From: an uncultured Eubacterium sp.
Lineage (GTDB): Bacteria; Bacillota; Clostridia; Peptostreptococcales; Anaerovoracaceae
Direction of reading: 5' to 3'
Assembly: GCA_946555345.1 (NCBI GenBank)
Contig: CAMNSS010000007.1
Coordinates: forward strand, 62,001 to 126,000
Length of the DNA: 64,000 nt
Position 1 is the first letter of the stretch; each line of letters opens with the position of its first letter. Below, one piece after another: positions 7,767-17,542 of the stretch. The notes beneath the pieces were generated by a model. The model ran no database searches, was not told the DNA's origin, and was given only the letters and a program-made list of their open reading frames with translations. A program made the position numbers and the translations under genes.

Positions 7767-8951
7767 ATGCAGATTATGGTGAAAACGATTGAAAAAATGG
7801 AAGGGCTGATTTATCTGGAGGATGGGACTGTGTTTAAGGGCGTTGGCTTCGGCGCACGGCGCACGGCGGTGGGCGAGCTTGTCTTCAACACATCCATGAC
7901 GGGCTACCAGGAGATTCTCACAGACCCTTCTTATAAAGGGCAGATTATCAATATGACATATCCGCTGATCGGAAATTATGGCATCAGCGATGTAGACAAT
8001 GAATCGCAGGGCATTCACGCTTTCGGCCTGGTCATCCGCGATTTGTGCGATGCGCCTTCGAACAGTATGTGCGTGAAGACGCTGGACCAGTGGCTGTGCG
8101 AGCATCATGTTCCCGGCGTTTTTGGCGTGGATACCAGGCAGATCACGAAGCGTATCAGGAAAAACGGTACGGTTAAGTGCCTGATCAGCACGGAAGGGAT
8201 CTCCCTGGGCAAAGCCAGGGAGCTGTGCGAGCAAGCCAGCTTGCGGGATGATTGGATGAAGGATGCGGGCGTTTCGGAGAAGCTCGTGTTAGAACCGCTG
8301 TCCGGTGCGGCCGATATGGCAAATGGAGCGGCGGCTGTCACGGATACAACTTCCGCAACCGCCCTCACTACATATAACGTGGCGGTGATGGATTTCGGCG
8401 TGAAGGAGAGCATCCTCACCTGCCTGCGGCGAAGGGGATGCAGGCTCACGGTCTACCCGTACGGCACATCGGCCGCAGAAATCCTGGCGGGAAAGCCTGA
8501 CGGCATCTTTTTAACGAACGGGCCGGGAGACCCGGAGGAAGCGGCAGAAGCAATCAAAGCGGTCAAGAACATCATCGCCAAAAGCGATATCCCAATGTTT
8601 GGCGTATGCATGGGACACCAGATCCTCGCGCTTGCGCTGGGCGGCAAAACTTATAAACTGAAATACGGTCACCGTGGCGGAAACCACGGGGTATACGATA
8701 AAGACACGAAGCGTTCCTATATTACTGCGCAAAATCACGGGTATGCCGTGCAGCACGAGAGCATCATCCTCAAAGGCATGGAAGTGACGCACCTGAACTT
8801 AAATGACGGCACGGTGGAAGGCATGGAGCATCGGGACTTGCCGATTTTTTCCACCCAATTTCACCCAGAAGCCTCGCCGGGTGCGAACGACAGCGGTTAC
8901 TTGTTCGATAAATTTATCAGCTTGATGGAGGAGGAGAACCACAATGCCTAA
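7767..8951 (+). CDS. carA: Carbamoyl-phosphate synthase small subunit
   Basis: Glutaminase subunit supplying ammonia to CarB for carbamoyl phosphate (arginine and pyrimidine synthesis); 394 residues. The class I amidotransferase domain has FLTNGPGDP, the catalytic Cys in GVCMGHQ and the catalytic His in FHPEASPG. An extra segment of about 20 Ala/Thr-rich residues joins the N-terminal domain to the amidotransferase domain. Start ATG 7767 has AAGGAG only 4 nt upstream; ATG 7776 is 13 nt away and less likely. The 3' end overlaps carB by 8 nt. Confidence 0.96.
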   Translation: MQIMVKTIEKMEGLIYLEDGTVFKGVGFGARRTAVGELVFNTSMTGYQEILTDPSYKGQIINMTYPLIGNYGISDVDNESQGIHAFGLVIRDLCDAPSNSMCVKTLDQWLCEHHVPGVFGVDTRQITKRIRKNGTVKCLISTEGISLGKARELCEQASLRDDWMKDAGVSEKLVLEPLSGAADMANGAAAVTDTTSATALTTYNVAVMDFGVKESILTCLRRRGCRLTVYPYGTSAAEILAGKPDGIFLTNGPGDPEEAAEAIKAVKNIIAKSDIPMFGVCMGHQILALALGGKTYKLKYGHRGGNHGVYDKDTKRSYITAQNHGYAVQHESIILKGMEVTHLNLNDGTVEGMEHRDLPIFSTQFHPEASPGANDSGYLFDKFISLMEEENHNA

Positions 8952-11900
8952 GAAGACATCGCTTAACAAAATACTGATTATCGGCTCTGGCCCGATCGTG
9001 ATTGGCCAGGCGGCGGAATTCGACTATGCGGGAACGCAGGCCTGCAAAGCAATCAAAGAAGAAGGAATCGAGACGGTGCTGGTAAACAGCAACCCGGCGA
9101 CGATCATGACGGATAAAGGGATTGCAGACAGGGTATACATGGAACCTTTGATGGAGGAAGCTCTGGAGCGTATCTTGGAAAAGGAACACCCGGACGGAAT
9201 GCTTGCCGGATTTGGCGGGCAGACAGGCCTGAACCTTGCGATGGAGATGGAAGAAAAGGGCATTTTGCAAAAGTACGGCACGGCGTTGCTTGGGGTGAAT
9301 CGGGAGAGCATTAAGAAGGCGGAAGACCGGGAAGCCTTCAAGGCGCTGATGCAGGAAATCAACGAGCCGATTCCGAGCAGCATCATCGCCACCAGCATTG
9401 AGGAATGCTATGATTTCGTGGAAAAAGAGGGCTATCCTGTGATCATCAGGCCTGCCTATACGCTGGGCGGCACGGGCGGCGGCATCGCGGAGACGGAGGA
9501 GCAGCTTGAGGAGCTGTGCCATAAGGGCATGGAAAGCAGCGCCATCGGGCAGATTTTGCTGGAAAAGTCGGTAGCGGGCTGGAAGGAAATCGAGTTCGAG
9601 GTGATGCGGGACAGGAGAAATAACTGCATCATCATTTGCAGCATGGAAAACCTCGATCCCGTCGGCGTGCATACGGGCGACAGCATTGTCGTCGCGCCGG
9701 TTCAGACGCTGCGCGACGAGGAATTTCAGATGCTTCGGGATGCGTCGATCAAGATCATCAGAAGCCTTCAAATCGAAGGCGGGTGCAATATCCAGTTTGC
9801 GCTCAATCCCGATAACGGCGAATACATCGTCATCGAGGTAAACCCAAGGGTAAGCCGTTCCTCGGCCTTGGCATCTAAAGCGGCGGGCTACCCGATCGCC
9901 AAGATTGCGGCCAAGATCGCCCTCGGATATACGCTAGATGAGCTTTACAATTATGTGACGCAGACGACGAGCGCATGCTTTGAGCCGACCATCGACTATA
10001 TCGTGGTCAAGTTCCCGAAGTGGCCGTTTGACAAATTCAGGACCGCTTCGAGGAAGCTGGGGACGCAGATGAAGGCGACCGGGGAAGTGATGTCCATCGA
10101 CCGTACTTTTGAAAGCGCACTGCTCAAGGCGCTCACGTCCATTGAAATCAAGTGCGACGGGCTTCATACCGAATTCGTTTCGGGGCTTGACGATGCGCGT
10201 CTGATGCAAAAACTGGCGGACTGCGACGACGAGCGGATCTTTTGCATTGCAGAGGCGATGCGGAGGGAACTTGCGGACGTCGAAGAACTCTACGGCCTGA
10301 CGAAGATCGACCGCTGGTTTCTTTACAAAATCCGTGGCATCATAGACTTGGAAAACACGTTAAAAAACGAAAAGCTGACCAAAGACTTGGTGTATGAGGC
10401 GGAGTCGAGGGGCTTTACCGATACCGACATTATCGCGCTTTCGGGCGTGTCGCGTGACGTTTTGCAGGATATCCGTGTCTACAACGACATCTATCCTGTG
10501 TACAAGATGGTAGATACCTGCGGCGGGGAATTCGACGCATTGACGCCGTACTATTATTCCTGCTACGATGAGGAAGACGAAAGCATCAGAAGCCCGGAGG
10601 AGAAGATTCTCGTCATCGGCTCTGGCCCGATCAGGATTGGGCAGGGGATCGAGTTCGATTACTGCTGTGTGCAGGGCGTTTGGGCGATTAAGGAGCTGGG
10701 CTATGAGGCCATCATCATGAACAACAACCCGGAAACCGTCAGCACCGACTTCGATACCTCCGACAAGCTGTATTTTGAATCTTTGCATATCGACAATGTG
10801 ATGAACGTGATTAAGAGGGAGCGTCCTTACGGCGTGATCCTGCAATTCGGCGGGCAGACCTCCCTGAACCTGGCGGAAAAGCTCAACAGCAGGAGCATCA
10901 AGATCCTGGGGACTTCCTTTGAAGATATCGACCTGGCGGAGGACCGGGAAAAGTTCTGTGCGCTTTTGGATGAGCTGGGGATTGCCGTTCCAGAGGGCGT
11001 TGCGGTCACAGACGAGGCGGAGGCGTTCGAGGCGGTAGAGCGGCTCGGGTATCCGCTGGTGGTGCGTCCGTCGTATGTCATCGGCGGCCGTGCGATGCAG
11101 GTGGTCTATAACGATGTGGAGCTGAAGCGTTATCTGAAGGAATCGGTGTCCTTGTCCACGGAGCATCCTGTCCTCATCGACCAGTATATCCAGGGCAAGG
11201 AAATCGAGGTGGATGCGATTGCCGACGGGGAGGATATCCTGATTCCGGGCATCATGGAGCATGTGGAGCGGGCAGGCGTCCATTCCGGGGACAGCATTTC
11301 CGTTTATCCGAATTATTCGCTCTCGGCGGAGGTGGAAAACACGCTTCTCGATTATACGAAGCGGATTGCAAAGGCGCTGAACGTCGTGGGGCTTGTCAAC
11401 ATCCAGTATGCGTACGATGGCGAGAAGATCTATGTCATCGAGGCCAATCCGAGGGCTTCCCGTACCGTGCCGATTCTCAGCAAGGTCACGAGAGTGCCGA
11501 TGGTGAAGCTGGCCGTTGCCGCGATGCTGGGACATAAGCTGGCGGACAGCCAGTACGGCACAGGGCTTTACCGGAAGACGAAGGAATTTGCGGTCAAGGT
11601 TCCGGTCTTTTCCAGCGCAAAGCTGACCGATATGGATATTGCGCTCGGCCCTGAAATGAAGTCAACGGGAGAGGTGCTTGGCATCGATGAAGATCTGGAT
11701 AAGGCGCTGTATAAGGGATTTTTAGGCGCGGGGATGGATATTCCGACGGGCGGCAATATCTTCGTCACGCTGAGAGAGCCGGACCAGAACCAGTATACGG
11801 CGGATATCCTGGCGGATTATTGCCAAAATGGGTTCAAGCTCTATGCGACGGAGGACACGATCGGTTTTATCAAGGCGCACGGCATCGACGCTGCGCCGAT

Positions 11901-12144
11901 GGATTACGATACGGCGCAGGAGTGGATCATGAACCTGGATGATGACGGCGAGCAGCGGATCGACCTTGTGATCAATGTGCCGACCGTGGCGAACCGGAAG
12001 GAAAACGACAGCTTCCCGGTAAGGCGGAAGGCGATCGAATGGGGCGTTTCCGTCATGACCTGTATGGATACGGCGCGGGTGTTCCTGAAAGCGATCAAGC
12101 TGAAGCAACAGGGGGCAGCGCTTTCGTATCAGAGTTTGAAATAG
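8944..12144 (+). CDS. carB: Carbamoyl-phosphate synthase large subunit
   Basis: Large synthetase subunit, 1066 residues, the usual length. It has two homologous ATP-grasp halves, each opening with a glycine-rich IIGSGPI/VIGSGPI segment and a GQAAEFDYAG/GQGIEFDYCC motif, then the allosteric MGS-like domain in the last about 130 residues. It makes carbamoyl phosphate from bicarbonate, ammonia and 2 ATP, with ammonia tunnelled from CarA. Start ATG at 8944 overlaps carA; the ribosome site GGAGGAG is inside carA. No terminator is obvious after the stop. Confidence 0.97.
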   Translation: MPKKTSLNKILIIGSGPIVIGQAAEFDYAGTQACKAIKEEGIETVLVNSNPATIMTDKGIADRVYMEPLMEEALERILEKEHPDGMLAGFGGQTGLNLAMEMEEKGILQKYGTALLGVNRESIKKAEDREAFKALMQEINEPIPSSIIATSIEECYDFVEKEGYPVIIRPAYTLGGTGGGIAETEEQLEELCHKGMESSAIGQILLEKSVAGWKEIEFEVMRDRRNNCIIICSMENLDPVGVHTGDSIVVAPVQTLRDEEFQMLRDASIKIIRSLQIEGGCNIQFALNPDNGEYIVIEVNPRVSRSSALASKAAGYPIAKIAAKIALGYTLDELYNYVTQTTSACFEPTIDYIVVKFPKWPFDKFRTASRKLGTQMKATGEVMSIDRTFESALLKALTSIEIKCDGLHTEFVSGLDDARLMQKLADCDDERIFCIAEAMRRELADVEELYGLTKIDRWFLYKIRGIIDLENTLKNEKLTKDLVYEAESRGFTDTDIIALSGVSRDVLQDIRVYNDIYPVYKMVDTCGGEFDALTPYYYSCYDEEDESIRSPEEKILVIGSGPIRIGQGIEFDYCCVQGVWAIKELGYEAIIMNNNPETVSTDFDTSDKLYFESLHIDNVMNVIKRERPYGVILQFGGQTSLNLAEKLNSRSIKILGTSFEDIDLAEDREKFCALLDELGIAVPEGVAVTDEAEAFEAVERLGYPLVVRPSYVIGGRAMQVVYNDVELKRYLKESVSLSTEHPVLIDQYIQGKEIEVDAIADGEDILIPGIMEHVERAGVHSGDSISVYPNYSLSAEVENTLLDYTKRIAKALNVVGLVNIQYAYDGEKIYVIEANPRASRTVPILSKVTRVPMVKLAVAAMLGHKLADSQYGTGLYRKTKEFAVKVPVFSSAKLTDMDIALGPEMKSTGEVLGIDEDLDKALYKGFLGAGMDIPTGGNIFVTLREPDQNQYTADILADYCQNGFKLYATEDTIGFIKAHGIDAAPMDYDTAQEWIMNLDDDGEQRIDLVINVPTVANRKENDSFPVRRKAIEWGVSVMTCMDTARVFLKAIKLKQQGAALSYQSLK

Positions 12145-12900
12145 CGATTTGGGGCAGGGCGGCGGGTCGGGGTCGCCCGCGCGTGGACGATTGCTCGGCG
12201 GGCGGCATGAGCCGCCTGCCCGCAGGCTGATTTGGATGCATGGCTTGACGGGTGACTTTGCGGGCGGGCTACGACTTGTTGCCGCCCTGGCAGGCGAGAG
12301 GCCGCCTGCGCCTTTTGGAATTAACAGCAATCTGGAATCGAAGGAAGCGAGGCGGGGCGGGTGGCGGGGCAGGCCAACGGTCGATTGATGGGATGCAGCC
12401 GCATCGGCTGGCAGCCTGCAATCAATGGAATCGAAAGAAGTGAGGCGGGGCGGAACGGCTGGGCAGGGCCGCCCGCGCATGGACGATTGCTCGGCGGGCG
12501 GCCGATGGAAATGGAGCTGGCGGGCGGAAACGGAGTAAAACGTGCGGCTCGGCAGACAGCAAGAGCCGCCTGCTTGTAGGCTGATTTGGATGCATGGTCT
12601 TGCGGGCGGGGTGCGGCTTGTTGCCGCCCTGGCAGAAGAGGTCGTCTACGGCTTGCAAGTAGTGGCCGCCAGTTCGTTACCGCCTTGACACAGATACGCC
12701 CGCCTGCGCTTTGCATTTGCTTTGATGGTTTGCGGGTGGTGGCTAGCTTTTGCCGCCCTGGCAGACGAGAGACCGCCTGCGCCTTGCATTTACCCAGGAC
12801 AGGGACGGCGGGCGGGAAGCGCCGCTTGCAGATTTGGAAGTGCGGCTTCACGCCCTGGCAGGCAGTCCGTACCACCCGCATTCAAAAAGAATGCGGCCGC
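12145..12900. repeat. GC-rich degenerate repeat region after carB
   Basis: About 750 nt with no supported gene but clear internal duplication. A 33-nt segment at 12174-12206 recurs at 12470-12502 with one mismatch. A 20-nt unit, AGGCTGATTTGGATGCATGG, occurs at 12224-12243 and 12578-12597. CTTGTTGCCGCCCTGGCAG occurs at 12275-12293 and 12617-12635, with a shorter copy at 12750-12764. Spacing of about 300-350 nt suggests duplication of a composite unit followed by decay. Open frames here are shadows of the high GC content. No transposase or RNA gene is recognised. Confidence 0.75.
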
Positions 12901-12977
12901 CCATGCGCATCAGCAGGTTTTGTGCGAGAGACCATCTGTTTGCCCCTTTTGCAAAACAAAACACGCAGATAATTCAC

Positions 12978-13006
12978 TGGACTAAGATGTAACAATATGG
13001 TATGAT
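12978..13006 (+). promoter_or_regulatory. SigmaA-type promoter for the small membrane-protein gene
   Basis: TGGACT (12978-12983), 17-nt spacer, TATGAT (13001-13006), giving a leader of about 25 nt to the ATG at 13039. Confidence 0.55.
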
Positions 13007-13038
13007 ACAAAGGTAATAATTGTTGAAAGGGCGAAAAA

Positions 13039-13230
13039 ATGATACTATTGGTTTTAGCATTGATATTCGGAGCGGCTGTGGCGATCTTCCTGATTGCCAG
13101 CATGATCTGGGCGAAGCGCAGGGGGAAAAGCAGCAAGCTGTTATTGGTTTTGAAGTTGATTGTTCTTCTTGAGACGGTCGCTTTTCTGATATTGTTCGTG
13201 GTGGTATTGCTTAAAACCATGGCGATGTGA
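13039..13230 (+). CDS. Small two-helix membrane protein, unknown function
   Basis: A 63-residue protein made of two hydrophobic helices (about residues 2-24 and 35-61) joined by a basic loop (KRRGKSSK). This arrangement predicts a cytoplasmic loop with both ends outside. I do not recognise a family. Support for it being real: a promoter at 12978-13006, a GAAAGGG ribosome site, and an intrinsic terminator right after it at 13250-13286. It is therefore a monocistronic unit. Confidence 0.6.
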   Translation: MILLVLALIFGAAVAIFLIASMIWAKRRGKSSKLLLVLKLIVLLETVAFLILFVVVLLKTMAM

Positions 13231-13249
13231 TGCTTATGTCATGAAAAGC

Positions 13250-13286
13250 ACGGCGTGATCCTGTAGTATGGATTGCGCCGTTTTTT
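13250..13286 (+). terminator. Rho-independent terminator after the small membrane protein gene
   Basis: Stem ACGGCG-TG-ATCC with GGAT-TG-CGCCGT (one 2-nt internal mismatch), then TTTTTT at 13281-13286. Confidence 0.8.
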
Positions 13287-13388
13287 GTTATGCAGGAAAT
13301 ATCGTTTTCGTAAGAAACGGGGAACGGGTAATGGGCAAAGAGGCGGGAGAAAGAAAAGGCAGATGCCTGTCCCGGCCGTTCCCGCAAC

Positions 13389-13420
13389 AAAAAGGAGACG
13401 CTTTCTTGCGAGGCGTCTCC
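13389..13420 (-). terminator. Rho-independent terminator of the MFS operon
   Basis: Read on the minus strand: perfect 8-bp stem GGAGACGC/GCGTCTCC (13413-13420 with 13394-13401) with an 11-nt loop, then a T run (13389-13393). It ends the luxR-like/amidohydrolase/MFS group. Confidence 0.85.
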
Positions 13421-13465
13421 TGGGCGGCAACGATGTTGTTGGAACTGCTTGCCGTTGATTTTTGT

Positions 13466-14767
13466 TTAGTCGCTTTCGGTAACTTGTGGTTCCAGTTTTG
13501 CAGGCTTGTATTGCAATTTCTTTGAAGTAGCGAAGAACCTTATGATGGCGCATACAAGCAGCACGCCTGCCATGACGAGCCAAGGGATCTGGTAGCTGCC
13601 AAACTTGACGAGCATCGTGCTCACGCCGACAGCGCCCATTGCGCCGCCTATACTGATGAACATATTGAGCCAGCTCAAAAGCTTGTTCATGGACTTTTCC
13701 CCGAAGAGGAAGCTCATAATGACAGGGGAAATGATGTTGATGGAAGCGACGCCGAATAAGTAGAAGAAGCAGAATATAGGAACGCCCAAGGCAGGGTTTG
13801 TGGTAATCATGGACAGCCCTGCGCAGGAGAGGACAAAGCAGAGTGCAGAACCAAATGCAGCGACTCGTAGTGGTGCTTTATCCATGATGACGCCGATAAT
13901 CGGACCTGTAAATAGCATGATGGTTGACACTATGGATACGATTCCCGTTGCTTTTTCGGGCGTGTAGCCACCGTAGACCATAGTCGGGATCTGGTGTTGC
14001 AAGATGGAGCTGGAAGCGATAACCGCCAGCGTAGCGGAGAGGAAGACCAGCCATGTGATCGGTCTTTTGATCGCATCCTTGAAGTCGATGCCAGAAGTCA
14101 GTGAATTTTTCATTTGCATTGCCGCCAGTTCTTCTTCGGTCAAATCGCCCATTCGCTTCACGCCTTTGTCTTCCGGGGACCACTTGATGAAGAACACGCA
14201 GATAATGGCGACGACGATGCCTGCACCCAGCAAATAGTAGCCTGCCCGCCAGCCGGATGTTGTTACCACTTTTTGCAGGATGTTCAGCTCCCCGACATAG
14301 ACGAGCGTCATGCCGGTCAGGAAGATGCTCATCGCCCTGCCCTTTGCTTTCGTGCCAAACCAGTTGGATACCAAAAGCTGGCACGGCGTCATCGTCATAG
14401 CCGTAAAGCAGAAGCCCTGCGGAATCGAGAAGATGTAAAACATCGTGATGTTATTTGCCATGGCGAAGCCGATGAAGGAAACGACGCCGCAGATCCCGGC
14501 AATCAGCATGATTTTTTTAATGTTCTGCTTGGTGAAGAACCGCTGAACGAGAAGCAACGTGATGATGCCGGTAATGGACATGATCGTCAGGTAGAGTGAG
14601 AATGCCGGCGGCTCGAAGGCCATTTCGGTAATGACCGGCAGCATCATAACGCCGGTGGTGGATACGATGCCGTTGTAGACAAGGCCTGTTATAATGGCCG
14701 CCAATACGGCGATGACCCAGCCGTAATAAAGCTTGCCGTTTTCATCTTTTAATGAGAATGCTTTCAT
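13466..14767 (-). CDS. MFS transporter (OFA-like)
   Basis: Major facilitator with about 12 hydrophobic segments, 433 residues, with a central cytoplasmic loop near residues 205-230 (EDKGVKRMGDLTEEEL). The opening YYGWVIAVLAAII and the general layout resemble the oxalate:formate antiporter-like group, which carry monocarboxylates and other small acids. Substrate is not readable. It lies 34 nt downstream of the amidohydrolase gene in the same direction, so it probably imports that enzyme's substrate or exports its product. Ribosome site AAGGAGAT. Followed by a strong terminator. Confidence 0.85.
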   Translation of the reverse strand: MKAFSLKDENGKLYYGWVIAVLAAIITGLVYNGIVSTTGVMMLPVITEMAFEPPAFSLYLTIMSITGIITLLLVQRFFTKQNIKKIMLIAGICGVVSFIGFAMANNITMFYIFSIPQGFCFTAMTMTPCQLLVSNWFGTKAKGRAMSIFLTGMTLVYVGELNILQKVVTTSGWRAGYYLLGAGIVVAIICVFFIKWSPEDKGVKRMGDLTEEELAAMQMKNSLTSGIDFKDAIKRPITWLVFLSATLAVIASSSILQHQIPTMVYGGYTPEKATGIVSIVSTIMLFTGPIIGVIMDKAPLRVAAFGSALCFVLSCAGLSMITTNPALGVPIFCFFYLFGVASINIISPVIMSFLFGEKSMNKLLSWLNMFISIGGAMGAVGVSTMLVKFGSYQIPWLVMAGVLLVCAIIRFFATSKKLQYKPAKLEPQVTESD

Positions 14768-14801
14768 AAATTAAAATCTCCTTCTGAATTGGGAATGTTG
14801 G

Positions 14802-16442
14802 TTAATATAGCTGATTATGCGTAATGACGCCGTCTATCATGGTCAGTTTTACTTGCGTCTTTAAGATGCCGCTGTGCGGGATATCGAAGAGATTTTGGTC
14901 TAATACGATGATGTCCGCTAGTTTTCCGCTTTGGAGCGTTCCCAGCCTGTCGTCCATGCCGACGCAGTAAGCGCCGCCTGCGGTGTGTGCTGTCAGAGCC
15001 TGCGCCATGGTGATCTGCTGGGTCGGGTTTTCTTCGATTTGGGTTCCATCTTTGTCGCATCGGGTTACAGAAACGTATATATTTACCATTGGGTCAAATT
15101 CCGCTACGGGATAATCGCTGCTGAAGGCTACGTTGATTCCGCTTTCGATCATGCTTTTCAGCGCAAATTCGTATTGGGCTCGTTCCGGTCCCAGAATGGA
15201 GTGCAGGATGTATCCTTCACATGTCAGATGGAGCGGCTGTATGGTCGCAGTTACATCATTATCGATGAACCGTTGGTTGTTTTTCGGATTCAGTGTTTCC
15301 ACATGTTCGATGGAATTTCTCAGATCTGAAAACCCGTTTTTCTTTTTTGAATTTTCATATGCGTCGAGCGCCCATATGACAGCGCCTTCCCCGCAGCAGT
15401 GGAGTTTTACGGCAAAGCCTGCGCGGTTGGCTGCTTCAACTTGTTTCATGTAATGTGCGTGGCTGTAAAAGGATTCCCCGATTTTGTCCGGCTCATCCAG
15501 ATAGGGTTCTGTCAAAAGGGCGGTGTGGCTGCCGTGAACGCCATCTATGAAACCTTTTAGTCCGGCGATGCGGAGCTTGTCAGATGTGAAGGTTTTCCGA
15601 TATTCTTCCGCAATGGAGAAATCATCTGTAGTCCCCATGGATGGGTACAGGTTCAGCCTGATCGGAAAGCGCCCCTCATCTTCCAAAGCGGCAACTGCTT
15701 TGACATCTTCCGGAATCGCAATCGGTTCCGGGAGTATGGTTACATCTGTCGTAGAAGTAATCCCAACCCGCATCAGGGCGTCCGTGAAATCCAGGATCAT
15801 TTCTTCCCGTTGGTCTTCTGGGAGTTTCTGGGCGTTGACAGCGCATATGGCGCAGGCATCCAGTTCATGCATAAGCCCGGTTGTTTCACCGTTTTCATCT
15901 GTAACGATTTCACCATAAAGAAGTTTTTTGCCAGGGTCGATTTGGCATTCTTCCATCGCTTTGCTGTTAAGCCAGAAAGAGTGTCCGTCTGCGCACATCA
16001 GGTATACGGGCCTGTCAGGCTCTATCGCATCCAGCATTTGTTTTGTCGGGGGTGCAGGATCTTCCCATAAAGGAATATACCAGCCGATCCCTGTGATGGT
16101 TTTGTAATCAGGGTGCGCCTGGGCAAAGGCGGCGATGGTTTCGACGCATTCTGCGGCCGATTTGCATGGAAATAAATCCCTGCACATGAATTTGCTGTTC
16201 TGGAAGATTCCGTCGAAGAAATGCATATGGGCGTCTATCATTCCAGGCATGATGAGACCGTCTCCGCAATCGATGATTTTCGTGTGGCTGTCTGTAAAAC
16301 TTTTGCACGCTTCATCGGAATCGCTGCTTTCCTGGACTGCGAGAATCCGGTTTTCCTTTACGGCTACGAAACCTGCAAAGGGGGCGGAAGAGGCCGCATC
16401 GAATATCGCGTTTCCTTTCAGGATATAATCGGCAGTTGTCAT
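14802..16442 (-). CDS. Amidohydrolase family 3 protein (YtcJ-like)
   Basis: Metal-dependent hydrolase of the amidohydrolase superfamily (Amidohydro_3), 546 residues. The metal-binding strand-1 motif is DAHMHFF after GLIMPGMI, followed by KGFIDGVHG, IEHVET and the C-terminal FSSDYPV block carrying the last metal ligand. The C-terminal GTLQSGKLADIIVLDQN belongs to the small beta-sandwich domain. Substrate is unknown; relatives hydrolyse amides or formamides. GGAGG lies before the ATG at 16442. It is flanked upstream by a LuxR-type regulator and downstream by an MFS transporter, suggesting a small uptake-and-degrade operon. Confidence 0.88.
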   Translation of the reverse strand: MTTADYILKGNAIFDAASSAPFAGFVAVKENRILAVQESSDSDEACKSFTDSHTKIIDCGDGLIMPGMIDAHMHFFDGIFQNSKFMCRDLFPCKSAAECVETIAAFAQAHPDYKTITGIGWYIPLWEDPAPPTKQMLDAIEPDRPVYLMCADGHSFWLNSKAMEECQIDPGKKLLYGEIVTDENGETTGLMHELDACAICAVNAQKLPEDQREEMILDFTDALMRVGITSTTDVTILPEPIAIPEDVKAVAALEDEGRFPIRLNLYPSMGTTDDFSIAEEYRKTFTSDKLRIAGLKGFIDGVHGSHTALLTEPYLDEPDKIGESFYSHAHYMKQVEAANRAGFAVKLHCCGEGAVIWALDAYENSKKKNGFSDLRNSIEHVETLNPKNNQRFIDNDVTATIQPLHLTCEGYILHSILGPERAQYEFALKSMIESGINVAFSSDYPVAEFDPMVNIYVSVTRCDKDGTQIEENPTQQITMAQALTAHTAGGAYCVGMDDRLGTLQSGKLADIIVLDQNLFDIPHSGILKTQVKLTMIDGVITHNQLY

Positions 16443-16519
16443 AGTGTAATCCTCCTTGTGTTATAATCTTTATTCCGGGCATCGGTTCGGTGCTTGGCCG
16501 GATGTTTTTTTTATAATAA

Positions 16520-16543
16520 AAAAAAGCGCTTCATTATGAAACA
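16520..16543 (-). terminator. Terminator after the LuxR-type regulator gene
   Basis: On the minus strand GTGTTTC-ATAAT-GAAGCGC (two G-U pairs) is followed by TTTTTTTT. It lies between the regulator and the amidohydrolase gene, so the two may be separately transcribed. Confidence 0.6.
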
Positions 16544-16638
16544 CCTTTTATGATTATTTCGATTATGCTGTTTTCCCTTTTTGGTAAGCGAATATAATTC
16601 TTTTGCAGTAGTTTTGATGCGGCTGTAATTCTTTGCGG

Positions 16639-17421
16639 TTATTCTGCGTTTATTATTTTTAATAATTCCACGCGGCTGTTGATTTCTAACTTTCTGAAAA
16701 TATTGCTAATATGCTTTTTTAATGTGTTGTTGGAGATAAAGAGATGGTCGCAGATTTCGCAGTCGGTGAAGCCCTTGATCCACAGGGAAATAACATCGCA
16801 TTCCCTGTTGGTCAGGGCGTATTGATCACTTATCTTTTGAATTGGCGGCGTATGCGGCTTGCCGGCATTTTCCCGTTCTGCGTTTTGCTTCTCCTGAAAA
16901 CACTTTTCCCGCCACAGGCGCGTCTGGAGGTGCTGGCGCAGGATATTGGTAATTTCCATTTCTATTTCAGTGAAATCATTTTTGTCGCTGCTTCGAAAAA
17001 GGTTGACCGATCCCAGCCAGCTTTTGTTGACGGAAAGGGGCATCAGGAGGGAATATTTGATGTTTTTCGGCTTCCACACCAGGCGATAATATTTCGTGTT
17101 TTCAATGTTTGCCGTGAACGTGCAGTCACTGGAGCGGAAAGTCGTATTGGCGTCCAGAAAGACTCCCAGAAAAGGGGTATAAGGATCTGTGCCGGAATAT
17201 TTATCGATATAATCCGTCAAGTCTTTTTGCGATAGGTTAATGCCGAGAGGCGAGCCGTAAGGGTTTTCATTTTCCTGTATATAGAAGGAAGCGTGGTCGA
17301 ACTCCAGCAAAACACTGAGTACAGATAAAAAATGCTTTCTCATTTCAGTCACATCGTCCGTTAAATGGATCATCAATGCAATTTCATTGATCAGGGTCCA
17401 TTGCTTTTCCGTGAGCTTCAT
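16639..17421 (-). CDS. LuxR-type transcriptional regulator with GAF-like sensor
   Basis: DNA-binding regulator, 260 residues. The C-terminal about 60 residues are a LuxR/FixJ helix-turn-helix (LTNRECDVISLWIKGFTDCEICDHL...NTLKKHISNIFRKL). The N-terminal about 170 residues look like a GAF-type sensor. The start is taken at ATG 17421, with AGGAG 7-9 nt upstream; an in-frame extension to 17496 has no ribosome site. It lies next to and in the same direction as the amidohydrolase/MFS genes, and is the likely regulator of them. No receiver domain is visible, so it is not a response regulator. Confidence 0.82.
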   Translation of the reverse strand: MKLTEKQWTLINEIALMIHLTDDVTEMRKHFLSVLSVLLEFDHASFYIQENENPYGSPLGINLSQKDLTDYIDKYSGTDPYTPFLGVFLDANTTFRSSDCTFTANIENTKYYRLVWKPKNIKYSLLMPLSVNKSWLGSVNLFRSSDKNDFTEIEMEITNILRQHLQTRLWREKCFQEKQNAERENAGKPHTPPIQKISDQYALTNRECDVISLWIKGFTDCEICDHLFISNNTLKKHISNIFRKLEINSRVELLKIINAE

Positions 17422-17542
17422 CAGTCTCTCCTTTTTTATGGATTTTAGGCGCATCATATCATATTTTTGCAAAAAGCTGCCTGGCTTTTGTATCATCGGC
17501 GTTTGCCTGCTTGCATGATTGCCATCCGTCCGTCCGGCTGTG

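Noticed and set aside
10360-11535. 391-codon open frame antisense to carB
   Set aside because: It lies wholly inside carB, shows no ribosome site or family pattern, and long antisense frames are expected from the codon usage of GC-rich conserved genes.
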